Part shown: piece by piece, positions 1 through 10,447 of the stretch
Layout: each line of letters begins with the position of its first letter
How positions within the stretch are numbered: position 1 is the first letter of the stretch
From: Ephydatia muelleri
Taxonomy: Eukaryota > Porifera > Demospongiae > Spongillida > Spongillidae
Assembly (NCBI GenBank): GCA_013339895.1
Contig: JABACO010000003.1
Coordinates: 1,091,669 to 1,155,668, forward strand
Direction of reading: 5' to 3'
Length of the DNA stretch: 64,000 nucleotides
The notes under the pieces: generated by a model
Seen by the model: only the letters and a program-made list of their open reading frames with translations
What the model was told of the DNA's origin: nothing
Databases searched by the model: none
Position numbers and translations under genes: made by a program

Positions 1-1730
1 TATTTGCTCGGTCCTGACGAGTCTGGATCAAATGTAATATCTGACCCTACTCAAATCAGGGACCGTTGGAGATCTCATTTTAACCGTGTCTTGAATACTA
101 CTGCCTCCTCCTATGATGACAGTGTGTTTAACATCATCCCACAACAGCCTATTATGGAGGAACTGGCCAGACCCCCTACAGTAGAAGAAGTTAGATGTGC
201 TTTGTCACAGGTAAAGTGTAATCGAGCTGCTGGAAAGGATGGAATCCCTGCTGAGTTGTTGATCTATGGTGGTGAGCAAGCACTTACTTTTCTTCATACA
301 ATCTGTACTGAGGTATGGTCATCTGAATTGATTCCGAAGGAATGGGTGGATTCTATCATCATTCCATTACCCCAAAAAGGTAACCTCCAACTTTGTGATA
401 ATTGGAGGGGCATCTCACTCTTAAGTGTTGCAGGGAAGGTCTTTGCACATGTCCTTGCAAACCGCATTACTCCTGTTGCAGAGTCAATCCTTGATGAGAC
501 ACAATGTGGCTTCCGAAAATGTCGTGGGACCATTGATATGATTTTTGTTGCACGACAGCTGCAAGAGAAGGCAAGAGAGCAGATGTGTCAGCTGTATATG
601 TGTTTCTTTGATTTGAAGAAAGCCTATGATTCTGTACCTAGACATGCCCTGTGGTTACTACTAGCACGTTTGGGCTTCCCATCAAAGTTAGTACACATTT
701 TAAGAGGCCTTCATATAAATATGGAAGCCTCAGTTCGTGTTGATGGTGTTCTATCGGATCCTTATCAGGTTACAACTGGTCTCAAACAGGGATGTGTACT
801 AGCACCTTTCCTGTTTAACCTATACTTCAATACGGTCATGCATCAAGTCTTAAGCGAGTTTAATGATGGTGTTGAAATTAAGTATAGGCTGGATGGTAAG
901 CTTTTTAGACGGTCTGGCACTAAACTACCAATGTCAGTTCGCATTTGTGACCTCCGTTTTGCGGATGATGTGATGACAGGATGCCTTGATAGTGCTGCTC
1001 TTCAAAGATTCATTGATTGATTCACCCATGTGGCTCCCTCCTGGGGTCTAAGTGTTAGCACTGACAAAACAAAGGTCATAACTCAATCCGCTACAAGCAG
1101 TTCCCCCTTCAACATTCATGGAACCACAATTGAAACTGTTACGGCTTTTCAGTATCTGGGCAGTGTTCTGTCCTCTGATGTCTCCTTAGACAATGAAATT
1201 AAATCCAGACTTTCTAAAGCTGCTAAACTTTTTAGTGCATTGAAAGGTAAGGTATGGCATCTTATCTAAACACACCAAGCTTGCTGTTTTCAATGCAACA
1301 GTCATACCTGCACTATTTTATGGTGCAGAAACCTGGTCCACTACATCATACCTTGTGCGTCGTATTCATTCATTTTTGTTGTCATGTCCAGGCTTTAAAT
1401 GTTAATCCTTTTCATCATATTCCTGACACTACTGTTCTTGTAAGATCTCACCTCCAACATGCCTCTACACTTATTTCCATGGCTAGACTACGATGGCTCG
1501 GTCATGTATATAGAATGGAGGATAACAGACTCCCAAAACAAATTCTATTTGGCGAAATTTCATCTGCAAAGCGCCCGCAACACAAACCGAAACTTAGATG
1601 GAGGGATTGTGTTTCTAAAGATCTATCCTTGTTTGGCATATCCAGCAACTGGCGCACCATTGCAGTATTGAGGTCACAATGGAGAACCTCACTTTTTAGC
1701 AGTGCAGCTTAGTGGAAGAAAATCTTCATG
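1..1730 (+). pseudogene. Non-LTR retrotransposon (LINE) reverse transcriptase, decayed, 5' end outside window
   Basis: The frame open from base 4 to 1020 carries the RT core: a fingers region with NRAAGKDGIPAELL, palm motif FFDLKKAYDSV, then GLKQGCVLAPFLFNLYFN, and FADDV where YADDV is usual. A TGA at 1018-1020 interrupts the frame, which resumes in phase at 1030. Two frameshifts follow, near 1265-1275 and near 1390. The later segment has ARLRWLGHVYRMEDNRLP, typical of the region behind the thumb in Jockey/I/CR1-like LINEs. The upstream endonuclease lies outside the window. Clade is not resolved. Dead by at least three lesions. Confidence 0.93.
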
Positions 1731-2133
1731 AGAAGGCTAGGACGTTACGAGACTGCCACAAGGGTGCATCTTCCCTCCCAAACAACAACTATTGTCTTAT
1801 TTGCAATAAACATTTCACTAGTGAGAAATATCTGAAAAGCCATAACACACAAAAACATGGTCAGTGCGCAAAATCTCCCCACCCGCCAAATGACTTCTCA
1901 TGCCCTTTCCCTCTTGTTCCTTTACTTCCAAATCTCAAAAAGGCATTAAGATACATCAACACCACAAACACAAGAGCCAATCTGATGAACCGTCTCCAAA
2001 TGATTGTGAACTTTCTGTGTCGTGCCCAGCTACGGATTGCCAATTCAAGTCTACTTGCATTAAGGGAGTTAAAATACATCTTCGCAAAACACATCACTGG
2101 TCCAAATTAGATGTTGATGTTGTAGAACTTTGA
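1712..2133 (+). pseudogene. LINE C-terminal C2H2 zinc-finger region
   Basis: Two frames share this stretch. The first has a C2H2 finger (YCLICNKHFTSEKYLKSH then H). The second, from 1900, has two more finger-like units, CSFTSKSQKGIKIHQHHK and CQFKSTCIKGVKIHLRKTH. It follows the RT tail by a few bases and probably forms the nucleic-acid-binding C-terminus of the LINE ORF2, now frameshifted. Some LINE clades carry C2H2 fingers here. A host finger gene is less likely given the adjacency and strand. Confidence 0.75.
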
Positions 2134-2499
2134 GTGTTAGCTTGATGACTTGTTTGTTTCCGAACTGTGTCTGGTCTCTTCCTCCAAACGTGTTATACTT
2201 GTATAATGCGATGGCATATTATTATTATATTATGTATGTATGTATGTGGAACGTTGTATATGAAAATGGGTCTTGTGGATTTTATTTAATAACATAAAAT
2301 TTAAATCGATATATCTTCCGAAATATTAACGCTATCGGGTTCCTATTTTTAACACAACATACCACATCATTACTATATGTCAAATTCCATTTTGGTGTCT
2401 TACACATGCGGGGTACCGACGTTTCAAGGTCCGATACCCCGTAAGGTTCAAAACAGCCACATCTTCAGGTAGGAGTGTCCAAATCGGTTCAAAATAGGC
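2134..2499 (+). other. LINE 3' UTR with simple-repeat tail, then non-coding
   Basis: After the last LINE stop a short UTR runs into ATT-rich and then TATG-repeat DNA (about 2217-2250), a plausible LINE 3' tail. From 2251 to 2499 I see no gene. Confidence 0.5.
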
Positions 2500-2664
2500 C
2501 AGTAGCGGATCTAGGGGGGGTTTAACCCCCCCCCAACCCGCCATTATGAATAATATTATTGGCCAGACTGACTGGGTGCCCGCAAATTAGCACATTGTCA
2601 GTATTGTACTCGATCACGAGCGACATATCTCAGCCAAGAAATAAGATGAAGCAAATGGTGTTGA
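2500..2664 (+). mobile_element. hAT-like left terminus (CAGTAGCGGATCTAGG then poly-G)
   Basis: The CAG start, GCGGA core and G-run match hAT-type termini. A mirrored end with GTCCGCCCCTG closes at 5830 and may be its partner. The flanks at 2492-2499 and 5831-5838 are not a convincing 8-bp duplication, so the pairing is tentative. Confidence 0.4.
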
Positions 2665-3016
2665 CAGTGGCGGCGGGAGGGGGGGGGCAGGGGGGGGCAA
2701 TTGCCCCCGGGCGCCGGGACAAGGGGGGCGCCTGCTAAGGCCAATAAAAAAAGGCTAGGCCTACTAAACAAAGGGAAAACAATGATTCCATACAAGTTTA
2801 ACTTAAGCTTGATCATGACAGGTAGACCTACATGTAAGCCTAAGTATGCCTGTAGGCTACTATAAGCGCAAACCTAAGTGACGTCATATTGGAGAACGTG
2901 ACGCACGTGGCAAGTATGCATGACGTCACTTCTTCTAACCACGCCACGCCAACCGCTGACCCTAATTAGGCCCTAACACAGTTGTTTACAAGTTGTTGTA
3001 AAAAACTCTCCGCATA

Positions 3017-3532
3017 ATGAGCAGCACAGGAAAACTGAGTGGAGCGCAGCGCCGAAAGCGAAAAGCAAAGGCAGCTGAAGAAGCACGCAAGTCTAGCAAG
3101 TTATTAGCTGCATTTTTAAAGGTTGACAAAGAAGCAGAGCACGATGATCTTGGTTCAAAAAGTGCTAATGAGGAAAGTGAGGCAAATAGAATGGAAAGTG
3201 AAGTCACCAGTGACAATATTAATGATAGTGATGAAACCAGTGATGAGAGTGAGGTAGTGGCAGGGCAAGAAGATCCAAAACCAGGCCCGTCTCAACTGAT
3301 TTACCATAATAATCCCATAATTACTTTCGGGGATATTGGATTCATGAGTTTCACAGCAGCTGCAAGACCATGCATTGATGATGCTACAAAGGAACTCCTG
3401 GTAAAAACTGGCCCTGATGCATTTCGAAATGAAGATGCAACTCTGCCTAGAACACTGTCTGGTACTAAGGCTGTGGCAAGAGGAATGACCAAAAACTGGT
3501 GGCAAGCTGTGAGAGATCCTTCAGTAAGCTGA
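3017..3532 (+). CDS. hAT (ZMYM1/TTF-like) transposase N-terminal fragment
   Basis: A 171-residue ORF starts at ATG with a basic N-terminus (GAQRRKRKAKAAEEARKSSK) followed by LLAAFLK and a long acidic Ser/Glu stretch, the arrangement at the N-terminus of ZMYM1-like hAT transposases. The zinc finger and catalytic RNase H-like region are absent. The reading frame ends just before the dimerisation segment, which lies in another frame. GTAAG near the end (3524) could be a splice donor or mark the deletion junction. The element can at most make a truncated protein. Confidence 0.7.
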   Translation: MSSTGKLSGAQRRKRKAKAAEEARKSSKLLAAFLKVDKEAEHDDLGSKSANEESEANRMESEVTSDNINDSDETSDESEVVAGQEDPKPGPSQLIYHNNPIITFGDIGFMSFTAAARPCIDDATKELLVKTGPDAFRNEDATLPRTLSGTKAVARGMTKNWWQAVRDPSVS

Positions 3533-3669
3533 AGATAATCAAAACCTATCTGAGGTCTACTATGGCACAAGAACGGTTGGGTAATCTTGCAATTCTTTCA
3601 ATAGAGAAAGAAGTATTCAACAGTGTTGACTTTGATCAGATTATCGACCAATTCGCTGCCAGCTTTTAA
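3529..3669 (+). pseudogene. hAT transposase C-terminal dimerisation fragment
   Basis: In frame 1 the segment YLRSTMAQERLGNLAILSIE continues with an acidic tail to a stop at 3667-3669. This is the hallmark end of the hAT C-terminal dimerisation domain (usually KTYLRSTM..ERL..LALLSIE). It lies 3 nt off the frame end of the N-terminal ORF, so about 500 central residues are deleted. Confidence 0.88.
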
Positions 3670-4512
3670 ATTAATGACTAATCTAAAAATAAATCATTTC
3701 TTTCAATCACATGTATGACCATAGACTAAATTAGTTTACTTGCACTGATATGAAGAATACTGTTAATATAACTATAATCTAGAGCTGCACTAGACCGTAA
3801 TTTTGCCTTAATTTTGTCAAAGTTCTGCGTTTATCTAAGATTTGAAAATACTAAAACAAAACAAAAGAAATTTAGGCCTAGGCCTAATGATCATATGATA
3901 GCCAAGCCTCGACTTCAAAGTGTTAATACCGCAAATACCGCTATAGGTTATCTCCACTGTCGGGACCTCCACAATTAAGGATAGCAATTAAGACTGCACG
4001 GATGCGGGGGGGGGGGGGGGGGGGCGCCATATCATAATCTGCCCCCGGGCGCCAGAGACCCTCGCGCCGCCACTGGGTGTTGAACGAATTCTTTAGGTAT
4101 AATATACCCGTATACACAGTGTCATGCATGGGTATGTGACTGTATTTCATACTACGACATGCTTGATTGAAGGGCCCTTGGTTCACCCCCAATCTTGGGC
4201 ATTATGTACATAAAGCACACTGAATTTATATTGGACGCACCCTTTGGCCCCCCCCAATCCTGTTTACGTTCCTCCTACATGTACGCTTCTGTTAATGAGG
4301 CGCAGTTTACCGTTAAGCAATGGTGCCGTACTTATTCACAGCTGTTTCTTATTCATTACGCTGCAGACATATTAATAGTAGAGATATTCCCATGTGCTTC
4401 GTCCGTGGCTATTCTATACGTACCTTTCATGTAACTCTCCTAAAAGACAAAGATTCTTGGAGTTGGTGCTTGATGTATATATTTCTGAGCCTCATGTAAA
4501 AAATAAATAAAA

Positions 4513-5310
4513 GGCCTTTGTAAGACCAGATGGGTCGAGAGGCATGACTGTTTGGAAAGGTTTTACAATCTCTATGGTTATGTATTTGCATGTCTTGATG
4601 CCATGACCAATCCAACTGGGTACCCCAACCTACAAAAGGCAGGTGTGCTCCATGATGCTGGTGTTGGGATACACCCACTAGAATAAAGGCAGAAGGTCCA
4701 AAACAATCACTTGCTACAAGTAAGAACATTCTTTCATTGATAGTATTACTTCATGGCCTTGACCCTCTCAAAGGAGTATGCATCAAACTTCAGAAGCATG
4801 ATGCTGACATTGTAACTGCTTACAGTCATATTGACCTTGCTATTGAAGAAGTATCTTACATGAGAGATTTTGATAGTGTAAGGAGTGAGTGGTTTGGAGA
4901 GGCTCAATCATTGGCTACTGGACATAGGAGCAGTATTTACAATTCCTATAGGATTTGTAAGTATCTACAGCATCGTTCAAATGTTCCAGCCGATTCACCA
5001 AGTGAATATTATAAGAGATGTTTAGGTATTCCATTCTTATATAGTTTATTAAGTCAGATGAATGAATGAAAATCGAGTTGTGCAATCACTGATGTCTCTA
5101 TGCCCTTCAATTATCTGCATATTATGCACGACTGAAGGATTCAGACGATCTGGCAAAGCAGCTGCTATTTTGGGAAGTTGATATGCCAGGCACTGCTTGT
5201 CTAAAGCAAAAGCTAGTTCGCTGGAAACTCTTTTGGAATGAAGGCAGACGTGAAGACAAACCAGAGGATTTGATGGATGCATTGCCATATGCAGATGAAG
5301 ACACTTGCAC
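4513..5310 (+). pseudogene. Second hAT transposase remnant, central part
   Basis: Three consecutive pieces lie in different frames. 4513-4686 has LCKTRWVERHDCLERFYNLY. 4737-5069 has SEWFGEAQSLA and QHRSNVPADSPSEYYKR. 5102-5310 has DDLAKQLLFWEVDMP and LVRWKLFWNE. These are in the order found in ZMYM1/hAT transposases. Frames are broken at about 4686, 5069 and 5090. Its C-terminal segment is not downstream on this strand but inverted next to it. Confidence 0.82.
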
Positions 5311-5317
5311 AAATCGT

Positions 5318-5366
5318 GGTACAACAGTTTCCGTTTGTAACGACAAGCGGAAACTGTTATTAAAAC
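5318..5366. repeat. Hairpin at hAT inversion junction
   Basis: AACAGTTTCCG is followed after a short spacer by CGGAAACTGTT. Inner TTGT/ACAA pairs extend the stem around an AACG loop. It sits where the strand of the hAT coding sequence flips. Confidence 0.7.
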
Positions 5367-5408
5367 GACAAACACTCGGCATGGTGCGGGATAGACATCA
5401 TGGTTAGA

Positions 5409-5555
5409 CATTGTTGAACGTAAGTGTGATTTTATTCGTATCAAAACTGAAAAAGACCTTTCTGCCTGAAAAGTTCCAATCGGTGTCGTACATCCAATTA
5501 AAATTAGTTGGCGAATGTTTGGAAAAAGAGAAAAACCTAGGCGTTTGTTTTGCAA
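5409..5555 (-). pseudogene. hAT C-terminal segment, inverted relative to the rest
   Basis: On the minus strand this reads FPNIRQLILIGC..., then AERSFSVLIRIKSHLRSTMS, the hAT dimerisation core that should follow the plus-strand piece ending near 5310. Its opposite orientation implies a local inversion with a breakpoint between about 5310 and 5409. Confidence 0.8.
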
Positions 5556-5739
5556 ATCTATTTTGTTTGATGAGTCAGAAGCTTAGACTGGTTCTTTTCA
5601 TGTGTGTAATTATAAAGCGGTGTAGATTCAAAATTGTATCGGGCCCGAAAATCTACAATGTGTTAAAAAAAGCGGCGGCATCTTTAGTTTCTTGGAAAAA
5701 GTACTACATTTAAAAAGCGGCTGGGGCTACGCACCAGAC

Positions 5740-5830
5740 CCCTTTAGGGAGGGACCTACCCACTCTCTACACCCTCCCCTTTTAAACCCCCCCCCCCCCC
5801 CCCCAATATAAATTCGTACGTCCGCCCCTG
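5740..5830 (+). mobile_element. hAT-like right terminus (poly-C, then GTCCGCCCCTG)
   Basis: A C-run followed by a GTCCGCCCCTG end mirrors a CAG..GCGGAC terminus. It may close the element starting at 2500, but no clean TSD was found. Confidence 0.4.
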
Positions 5831-6123
5831 ATAGGTACCTATGTAGAAGGGTCCTACCGCTATTGATTTGTTCTGTTCGTTCTGTTTCTTAATTTTTGCT
5901 TTATCCGTTATAAGTGTGCAAAGAAATTGCATATGTCCCGGGCGTTACGCGCCATTAACGTATTAAAACTGGCTTCGAGGACGTCCTTGTAATACGTTAA
6001 TGGCGCGTAACGCCCGGGAAATATGCAATTTCTTCGCATACTTGTATCTCCATAACGGATAAAGCAAAAATTAACGAACAGAACAAGTCAATAGCGGTAG
6101 GACCCTTCTACATAGGTACCTAT
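5831..6123. mobile_element. Fold-back (palindromic) element, 293 bp
   Basis: Two arms of about 130 bp are near-perfect inverted repeats around a short loop (about 5980-6003). Each end carries the 12-bp palindrome ATAGGTACCTAT (5831-5842, 6112-6123). There is no coding capacity. It abuts the hAT-like end at 5830. A Tc1/mariner-type MITE is possible but not shown. Confidence 0.85.
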
Positions 6124-6155
6124 GTACATGTAGTTACATTGTAGGTCCAGGGTGG

Positions 6156-6234
6156 TACAGGTGGTGATGAACACGTAGGCAAAGATGAGGAGAGTGAAGA
6201 TGAGGATAACTATTCAGATGGAATTGAAGTTGAC
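6156..6234 (+). pseudogene. Acidic protein C-terminus carried by the dispersed repeat
   Basis: An open frame GGDEHVGKDEESEDEDNYSD ends in EVD and a TAA at 6234. In the other copy the first half of this segment is inverted. It may be the tail of an element-encoded protein; nothing identifies the function. Confidence 0.35.
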
Positions 6235-6585
6235 TAAAACCTACAAACACCTGGACCTTTGCACAAGTACATACATGCATACATGTACTGAATTACAATT
6301 GTATGGAAGATTATATTCTTTATATGGTATGCTGCTATGTAAACTGTAGTTAGCTAATCTGATGTTAGGCTGCCTGGTAGGTGTTGAGTTCTAAGAGAAC
6401 AAACTGTGTACCTGTACATGACTGTGCATGTATGTCTTAAAAGCACACACTATATATGTGTAGCACCTATATACATACCACACATTGTGTGCAGCGATGG
6501 TGATGGCATGCATGGGAGCATTAGTCCTGATGCCATAAACTTCACAATCAAGTACATGATGGGAGGGGGTGAGTGGCCTGATGCA

Positions 6586-6672
6586 TAGCCTTTGGCCTAG
6601 TGGTAGAGGCATTTTAGTCTGTTGCATAATATCCTGGTACTTTGTTGTTCTACAGGGTTCAATAAGAGAGCT
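6586..6672 (+). repeat. tRNA-like promoter boxes (SINE-like) in dispersed repeat
   Basis: TGGCCTAGTGGTAGAG fits an internal RNA polymerase III A box. GGGTTCAATAAG, about 65 bases downstream, resembles a B box/T-loop. A second A-box-like site is near 7380, and both recur in copy 2 (about 28800 and 29625). No tRNA cloverleaf can be folded confidently. Confidence 0.4.
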
Positions 6673-8226
6673 CTGTTTTAAAAGTCTGTTTGGGACTGTT
6701 TCTATGGAGATGAGACGACATGACAATCCTGTATCTATTTTTATGTACTGGTGAAGAACAGCAGGGTCCAGGAACCCTATGTTGAGACTGACCATCTGGA
6801 GTCATCCACCTCAGGCTCAGTGAATTTACTCAAGAATCGGAGTTTTGACCCTAGGTTCCAACCTACCAGGCAAGATGTCAGCTGGTCCGGTGGGCATGCA
6901 CTTCTTCATCACATGGTCCAAAACCAACCAGATGGGCAGGTGTGTTCAGCGTACCAAAGGCAGGCACACGTGTCCAGTTCCAGCAATGGAGGCCTACAGA
7001 GAAATGCTGTCACTGTTCCACTCACTCCTCACATCAAAGATGGGAGAACACATAGCTTCCGCTCCACTTTTCGATCCCTGGTATGGTGGAGCTATGTGGC
7101 TACAATCCAGCCAAATACAACACCCACATTGGAGCAGCCATGTACTGACACCATTTGGAACCTCGGAAGAGGTGAACAGACATACGTATTGGTGCAGCCA
7201 CAGTACATGTAAACTCTAACTGCTAACTAGCAATAGCACAAATTGTGTATGTTTTAACTTCACATTACATGTATCTATGTTCACGCAAACCACACACTGT
7301 GTGCAGAGACAGGGGTTGGGCCTGATGCCATAACATGGGAGGGGGGTGGAGTGTGCTTTGACCCTGATGCAGGGCTTTGGCCTAGTGGTAGACTGCTCAG
7401 CGCCCCGATGTGTAGACAAAGCTTTCCTTAATGTAAGTATATATTGTGATAGCGCTCTTCCATTGGCGAAGTCCCAGAGGGTGCTTCGCAGTTAAGAGCT
7501 TTACGTGTATTGATCAACGCTCCAGCCGCACACATGCAGACAAATATTGAACATGCGGCACATGCAGACTTGATGTTAATCGATCTAGGTAAGACTGAGA
7601 AGCCTACGTAGGTCGTAGCTGTACTGGGAAGTGCTAACTAATCTTTTTTTTTTTCCTGCGTGTAATCGTATCAGTGCACGTGCCTAGCCTACGCGCTTCA
7701 TTCATCGAGTTGCATGCAGGCTAAACGAACACTATTTACAATAAACTTCAAGTGAAAACAACCCGTCAAAAGTGTCCATGACGACGTTTTGTATATAATA
7801 AAATTTATATAATAGCCTTCACCATAATGCATTAGCAGTGATGTAGGGTGGGTGGGTGTCCCTCTAGCTGGTGGGAGGAGGCTCAGGGAAAAGGTTACCA
7901 CTTTGCTACCTGGCTTGCTATTGGCTCAGATCATCAAAATCCAGCAGCCTTGTTAATCTTCAGCTGAGTTAACTTAATGTGCACATTAATTAGACAATTA
8001 TTGCCAATATTTATAAATAATTTTGTCAAATGACGCAATGGCACCGGTAGAAATTAATTTTTTTTGTCTTGATTTTAGTTAAAGAATGGTTAATGGAATA
8101 ATTTTTCGAATTACATATATCATAATCAGACCGATGTATAGTACATTATAAACTTGTTTAAAATTCAATTTGAAATAAAAAGCAAGATAACCGCCTATGT
8201 ACATGTATGGGCCATTTCTGGATATG

Positions 8227-8345
8227 GGCCTCACTTCAGTAACATTACCATGTATTATGCTCTTAGTGCTTTCTCCTTCACTGGTTGGGGCCTTCGATGT
8301 AGATGGAGAGGCAGTTGCTGGAGGTGAGACGAGAGATGTACATCT
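8227..8345 (-). CDS. Possible host exon, Ser/Thr/Pro-rich, beside repeat insertion
   Basis: On the minus strand an AG at TCACCTCCAG precedes ATASPSTSKAPTSEGESTKS, and GTAATG follows as a possible donor. The repeat copy ends at 8226, immediately beyond. Unrecognised. It may belong with the minus-strand segments at 8638-9164. Confidence 0.3.
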
Positions 8346-8637
8346 GGTAAGAACAAAGTACATGTACAGGAGATGAATAAGCCCAGTACACTTAACTAAG
8401 TCATTGTAATTAGATTCATTGTTACGTTAGCGCATGTGACATTTTTCAGGCCGAAAATGTATTCTTTGACTCGGTAGTGAATTTGTGTACAAGTACAGCT
8501 ACCAGCGTCCATTCTCGATATATAGAAATATCGTCTGTTTGACTTGCGATTGATCACACACGGAAAACAAATCAGCGCGTATGCGAGTTTGAAAAGCATT
8601 TATGTACTTATTTGCAGCCTGCTGTAATTACAGAATA

Positions 8638-9164
8638 TTAGGTTTGTCTAGTTTGCCTATAGCTATCAGCTACAATGCAAGTGGTAAACGAGTAGTAATC
8701 ACATCGGGTAACACTTTCAGGTGGAAGGTTTTGGCGTTGATGCATACCAATGTCTTCACCATTCACCCAATCTTCTGCTTCTCCATCAGGGTGGTCAACC
8801 ATTATTACTCGCACTTCATTCCTCAACCTCATAATGATGAGATGTGGTACTACCAGGTCAACGACCTTGCATGTAAATCATACTGAATTGACATCTTATG
8901 GTATCGTGTGGAAGACATGAGCAGCCTGAGGAAGCAGGTTGTTTTAGCTGGGAATCCATGCTTAGTCTCTGAAAGAGTCATAGGTGTGGCTGTTTTCTGA
9001 TGAAGCCAAAACCTTTTCCAAACTTCTGCTTTCCGATGCTGGATTGTCCAAAGCATTGCCTGTACCATTGCTTGATTCTTCAGCAATAGCAATACTTTCC
9101 ATGTCGTTTCTTGCTTTCCTTGGCAAATTGTTTTATTTATTTGATACACTACTCCAAATCCCAA
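8638..9164 (-). CDS. Possible minus-strand exons of an unrecognised gene
   Basis: Two segments look compositionally like protein. 8638-8832 includes NEVRVIMVDHPDGEAEDW. 8960-9120 includes a Ser/Glu-rich stretch ESIAIAEESSNGTGNALDNP ending at a stop. No family was recognised, exon borders are unclear, and the frames differ. Confidence 0.25.
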
Positions 9165-9335
9165 GAAGCAAACCTTTGTTTAAAGCCCCCCATAGATTGT
9201 TCTTTCTCGAATTTTGAAACGACGTCAGACAAATTACAGCTCGCTCCATTACTTGAAGGCACTTGCATGATTAATTTGATCGCGTGTGAGCCTTCTTGGC
9301 TTTCTCGTACGCGAAATACAAATCTCGATTGTTAA

Positions 9336-9564
9336 CTCTTTCTACGAGATTATTAATAAATGATACACTTGATTAAATTTAATATTTAATAACGTATCGC
9401 GCTAATATATACCATGTCCTCTATAGTCACGTTAGCCCGATATACCTTCATAACGACATGCATACATATGGTCCGCGTGATTTGTGGAACTCCCTAATTT
9501 TGAAAGCAAATAAGCGCTTATTGTCTGACTCATTTCGTAAACCTTGCTGTTGTAAAGAACTAGT
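9336..9564. other. No gene seen
   Basis: AT-rich, without recognisable coding or structured repeat. Confidence 0.4.
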
Positions 9565-10132
9565 CTCGTACCCAGACCTTATTCCCACAGCGGATGGATT
9601 ACATCACCGCTAGGGTCTGGCGCATAGATTTTGGTTCTGACTTGTTATTATTATTGTGTCGTCATAAGTGTCGTCATCGTGTAATCAATAGCATTCCATA
9701 GCAATGAGTCAAGCAGCGATTAGAATGTCGGGGACTAACTCGGCTAGACGCCGTTATTATTCGTGCATCCCAAAGACTTGGATATTCCAGCGTCCGTGAC
9801 AAGCAGCTACTGGCTATCAGGACCTTTATGAAAGGCAATGACGTATTTCTGTGTCCTGTAGCTTTGAATAGAGGTAAAAAAATTCTTCCAACAAGGCAGG
9901 ACACGGCTGCCATCCACCTCCCTTATGGCATCCTTAAATTCAAGCAGCAACAGATCATGTCTCCTTTGCGTATTCTAGGACCATAATAACACGATGACGA
10001 CACTTATGACGACACAATAATTGGCATAACATTCAAAACAAGCCAGAACCAAAAAGTTCGATCTATGCGCCAGACCACGTAGCGGTGATGTAATCCATCC
10101 GCAGCTGTGGGAATAAGGGTCTGGGTACGAGA
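9565..10132. mobile_element. Long-TIR non-autonomous DNA element
   Basis: Left end TCTCGTACCCAGACC and right end GGTCTGGGTACGAGA open into inverted arms of more than 100 bp on each side, which also share GTGTCGTCATAAGTGTCGTC. TAG flanks both sides (9562-9564 and 10134-10136, the latter after one extra G), suggesting a short TSD. A shorter relative is at about 52814-52899. Superfamily not assigned. Confidence 0.85.
9751..9960 (+). pseudogene. RecQ-like helicase N-terminal fragment inside the TIR element
   Basis: The plus-strand frame RASQRLGYSSVRDKQLLAIR followed by TFMKGNDVFLC matches the start of RecQ-type helicase domains (LGY..LR..Q..AI..F..G.DVF...PTG). The Walker A loop that should come next is degraded and no later motif is present. 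Either the element once encoded a helicase or it captured a gene piece. Confidence 0.6.
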
Positions 10133-10447
10133 GTAGTAACGAACAGCAGTGGGCAATTCCCGCCCCAGGCCCAATAAATTGCCTTATCAACATGCATAAA
10201 TTAAGCCTGAAATGCAAAATAGAAAAAGCGGTGCATGATAAACTTTTCAGTTGATAAGATACACACAATTTGGCCGCTAGACGTAGTTAGTGGCGGGGGC
10301 AGGGAGGGGGAGGGGATATGCTCCCCTTTCCATTCCGAGCCGCTAGTTATTTTTTCATGATACAGTAGTTTTATGAATAATCCGCGCTATTCGGTACGTA
10401 GGCTCATGGATTACCACAGAGAGAATGTTCAGGAGCTCTGTAGATGA

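Larger units (their letters stand above)
2665..4075 (+). mobile_element. hAT transposon, internally deleted, intact TIRs and perfect 8-bp TSD
   Basis: The left end CAGTGGCGGCGGGAGG and right end CCTCGCGCCGCCACTG are inverted, with subterminal inverted GCCCCCGGGCGCC blocks at about 2702 and 4041. The flanks 2657-2664 and 4076-4083 are both GGTGTTGA, the 8-bp duplication expected of hAT. The 1.4-kb body keeps only the N- and C-terminal parts of a transposase, so it needed a transposase supplied elsewhere. Confidence 0.93.
6124..8226 (+). repeat. Dispersed repeat, copy 1 (truncated at left)
   Basis: This stretch matches 28370-30672 over about 2 kb in the same order and orientation. Shared landmarks include GGCCTAGTGGTAGA boxes, the block after GCGCTCTTCCATTGGCG, and the right end GCCATTTCTGGATATG. 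Copy 1 ends exactly at that terminus (8226). Its left end is missing beside the fold-back element. It is interpreted as a 5'-truncated copy of the TIR element at 27070-30672. Confidence 0.85.

Noticed and set aside
2500-5830. One hAT element spanning 2500-5830
   Set aside because: The termini are similar, but the 8-bp flanks do not match and the coding inside is rearranged; kept only as tentative termini.
7698-7901. Short ORFs in the dispersed repeat
   Set aside because: Not conserved in frame between the two repeat copies.
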